Assembly (NCBI GenBank): GCA_038040445.1
Contig: JBBPIG010000006.1
Location: 1-64,000 of the forward strand
DNA length: 64,000 nt
From: Acidobacteriota bacterium
GTDB lineage: Bacteria; Acidobacteriota; Blastocatellia; UBA7656
Reading direction: 5' to 3'
The notes below the pieces were generated by a model. It was not told the origin of the DNA. It saw only the letters and a program-made list of their open reading frames with translations, and did no database searches. Positions 62,095-64,000 of this stretch are shown piece after piece. Each line of letters starts with the position of its first letter. The stretch's first letter is position 1. A program made the position numbers and the translations under genes.

Positions 62095-64000
62095 TCAGGC
62101 GAGCCCTAACGCGTGAATGATCACATCTATGACTTTTATCCCGATGAACGGGATGATGATTCCACCGAACCCGTAGATCCACAGATTGCGCCGAAGCACC
62201 GCTGCCGCGCCCATCGGGCGATACTTTATACCGCGAAGCGCAAGCGGAATCAGAGCGACGATGATCAGCGCGTTGAAGATCACCGCCGATAGAATCGCCG
62301 ATTGGGGCGTCTCGAGCCGCATGACGTTGAGCGCCGCGAGAGGACCGGACTTCGCGCCGGTCAGCGCATACAACGTCGAGAACATCGCCGGGATGATGGC
62401 GAAGTACTTGGCGACGTCGTTGGCAATCGAGAATGTAGTCAACGCGCCGCGGGTCATCAGCAACTGCTTGCCGATCTCGACGATTTCGATCAGCTTGGTC
62501 GGGTTCGAATCAAGATCAACCATGTTGCCGGCTTCCTTGGCCGCCATCGTTCCTGTGTTCATCGCGACGCCGACGTCGGCTTGAGCCAGAGCTGGAGCGT
62601 CGTTGGTGCCGTCACCGGTCATCGCCACGAGCTTGCCCTCGCCCTGCTCGCGTTTTATCAAAGCCATCTTGTCTTCGGGCTTGGCTTCGGCGAGAAAGTC
62701 ATCAACGCCGGCTTCGCGCGCGATGGCTGCGGCGGTCAGCGGGTTGTCGCCGGTTATCATGACGGTCTTGATGCCCATCCTTCTGAGCTGATCGAAGCGC
62801 TCTTTCATCCCGCCTTTGACTATGTCCTTCAGGTGGATGATGCCCAGCGCCCGGCTGTGATCGGCGACTGCCAGCGGCGTGCCTCCCGACCTCGCAATAC
62901 GCTCGACTGTCTCCTTCATTTCAGGCGGGACTACGCCGCCTTCGGTGTTGATGAACTGAGTAATCGCGTCGACTGCACCTTTGCGAATCACGCGGCCATC
63001 GATGTCAACTCCTGACATGCGAGTCTGCGCGGAGAACGGAATAAAATGGGCTTCGCGCTCGGAGAGCTCGCGCCCTCTCAAGCTGTATTTCGACTTCGCG
63101 AGCACGACTATCGACCGGCCCTCGGGTGTTTCATCCGACAGGCTCGAAAGCTGAGCCGCATCGGCAAGCTCTGTTTCGGAAACTCCATTCATCGAGATGA
63201 ACTCGACCGCTTGCCGATTGCCCAGCGTGATCGTTCCGGTCTTGTCGAGCAGCAGCGTGTTGACATCGCCTGCTGCTTCGACCGCGCGGCCGGACATCGC
63301 CAGCACGTTGTGTTGAATCAACCGGTCCATTCCCGCGATGCCGATCGCGGAGAGCAGGCCGCCGATCGTGGTGGGGATCAAACAGACAAGCAACGCGACA
63401 AGCACCGTGATGGTCGGAGGTGATGACGGAGCGAATCCGGCCCCGGGATCCGAAGCGTTCACGCTGTAGATCGCATAGGGCAAAAGCGTGACGACAGCCA
63501 GCAAGAAAATAATCGTCAGTCCCGCGAGCAGGATGTTCAGCGCGATCTCATTCGGAGTCTTCTGACGTTCCGCGCCTTCCACCAGCACAATCATTCGATC
63601 GAGAAATGTCTCTCCAGGGTTCGAAGTGATTCGCACCTTGATCCAGTCGGAGATTACTTTCGTGCCGCCAGTGACCGCGGAGCGGTCGCCGCCGGACTCA
63701 CGAATTACTGGCGCGCTCTCACCGGTGATTGCTGATTCGTCTACGGAAGCAACGCCGTCAATGATCTCGCCGTCTCCGGGGATGAACTCGCCGGCGTGAA
63801 CGAGCACAACGTCGTCTTTGCGAAGTTGTGGCGCGGGAACTTGCTCGGTCTTCACCCCCTCGACGCCGGCGCTAACCTCCCCGATGACGCGATTGGCGAT
63901 TGCCTCCGTCTTAGCCTTGCGAAGCGTCTCGGCCTGAGCTTTGCCTCGGCCTTCAGCCATCGCTTCAGCGAAGTTCGCAAACAACACCGTGAACCACAGC
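62095..64000 (-). CDS. kdpB: Potassium-transporting ATPase subunit KdpB (5' part outside the window)
   Basis: P-type ATPase subunit; at least 635 residues are visible and the N-terminal part (about 50 residues) is missing beyond the right edge. The reading frame is open to the last base ([20 protein letters not shown]). Motifs: TGES actuator loop (ITGESAPV), phosphorylated Asp in [24 protein letters not shown] and [16 protein letters not shown]. The final helices (FALTGAK-like and [14 protein letters not shown]) are typical KdpB. kdpA and perhaps kdpE presumably lie to the right. Confidence 0.97.
   Translation of the reverse strand, partial: LWFTVLFANFAEAMAEGRGKAQAETLRKAKTEAIANRVIGEVSAGVEGVKTEQVPAPQLRKDDVVLVHAGEFIPGDGEIIDGVASVDESAITGESAPVIRESGGDRSAVTGGTKVISDWIKVRITSNPGETFLDRMIVLVEGAERQKTPNEIALNILLAGLTIIFLLAVVTLLPYAIYSVNASDPGAGFAPSSPPTITVLVALLVCLIPTTIGGLLSAIGIAGMDRLIQHNVLAMSGRAVEAAGDVNTLLLDKTGTITLGNRQAVEFISMNGVSETELADAAQLSSLSDETPEGRSIVVLAKSKYSLRGRELSEREAHFIPFSAQTRMSGVDIDGRVIRKGAVDAITQFINTEGGVVPPEMKETVERIARSGGTPLAVADHSRALGIIHLKDIVKGGMKERFDQLRRMGIKTVMITGDNPLTAAAIAREAGVDDFLAEAKPEDKMALIKREQGEGKLVAMTGDGTNDAPALAQADVGVAMNTGTMAAKEAGNMVDLDSNPTKLIEIVEIGKQLLMTRGALTTFSIANDVAKYFAIIPAMFSTLYALTGAKSGPLAALNVMRLETPQSAILSAVIFNALIIVALIPLALRGIKYRPMGAAAVLRRNLWIYGFGGIIIPFIGIKVIDVIIHALGLA

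Overview
The window looks like chromosomal DNA of a free-living Acidobacteriota, most likely a soil Blastocatellia-type organism. This rests on several inferences: a secreted VWA protein of the type typical of Acidobacteria, a giant secreted SBBP-repeat protein, many secreted peptidases, predicted F420 cofactor synthesis, a serine-palmitoyltransferase-like gene with its own ACP, and a high density of palindromic intergenic repeats. No rRNA, tRNA, CRISPR array, transposase or prophage was recognised. The first ~70 bases are low complexity and resemble a contig end; the right edge cuts kdpB.

Layout. 0-6.6 kb: exbD, ribD with a degenerate deaminase domain, queD and queE flanking an HD-GYP/GAF/GGDEF signalling protein, and fabI. 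6.7-18 kb: exported proteins (M28-PDZ peptidase, SBBP/beta-propeller mosaic, M20 peptidase, HEAT-repeat protein, VWA protein coupled to a small exported protein). 18-27 kb: an F420 and methionine-salvage region (LLM oxidoreductase, two flavin/F420-split-barrel proteins, cofG, cofH, mtnB, mtnD, mtnC), an EmrE-like efflux gene with a hairpin leader, an orphan HicB, and a duplicated fragment of cofH. 27-37 kb: amidohydrolase, a frameshifted toxin-like gene with a DUF2283 partner, a second M28 peptidase, penicillin acylase, radC, a four-helix-bundle gene with 9-bp repeats, a dicarboxylate symporter and a Uma2 nuclease. 37-51 kb: uvrA, an acp-fabF-serine palmitoyltransferase-like lipid cluster, alr, selA and several uncharacterised proteins. 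51-53 kb: a cold-shock gene between terminators, and mdh. 53-64 kb: a potassium island on the minus strand, in transcription order kdpB, kdpC, a membrane sensor kinase, a KdpD N-terminal/USP protein, a zinc-ribbon protein and two APC-superfamily permeases.

The most unusual region is the potassium island. KdpD is split into two adjacent proteins, the kinase half has Ser where the phospho-accepting His should be, and three direct repeats spaced exactly 11 bp (an OmpR/PhoB-type operator geometry) precede the zinc-ribbon/permease genes. This suggests a Kdp-linked regulon that includes APC transporters. Other notable points are the RibD that has lost three of four deaminase zinc-site positions (comparable to plant PyrR), the SPT/ACP/KAS cluster, the 92%-identical 115-bp cofH duplicate, and at least three families of dispersed palindromes.
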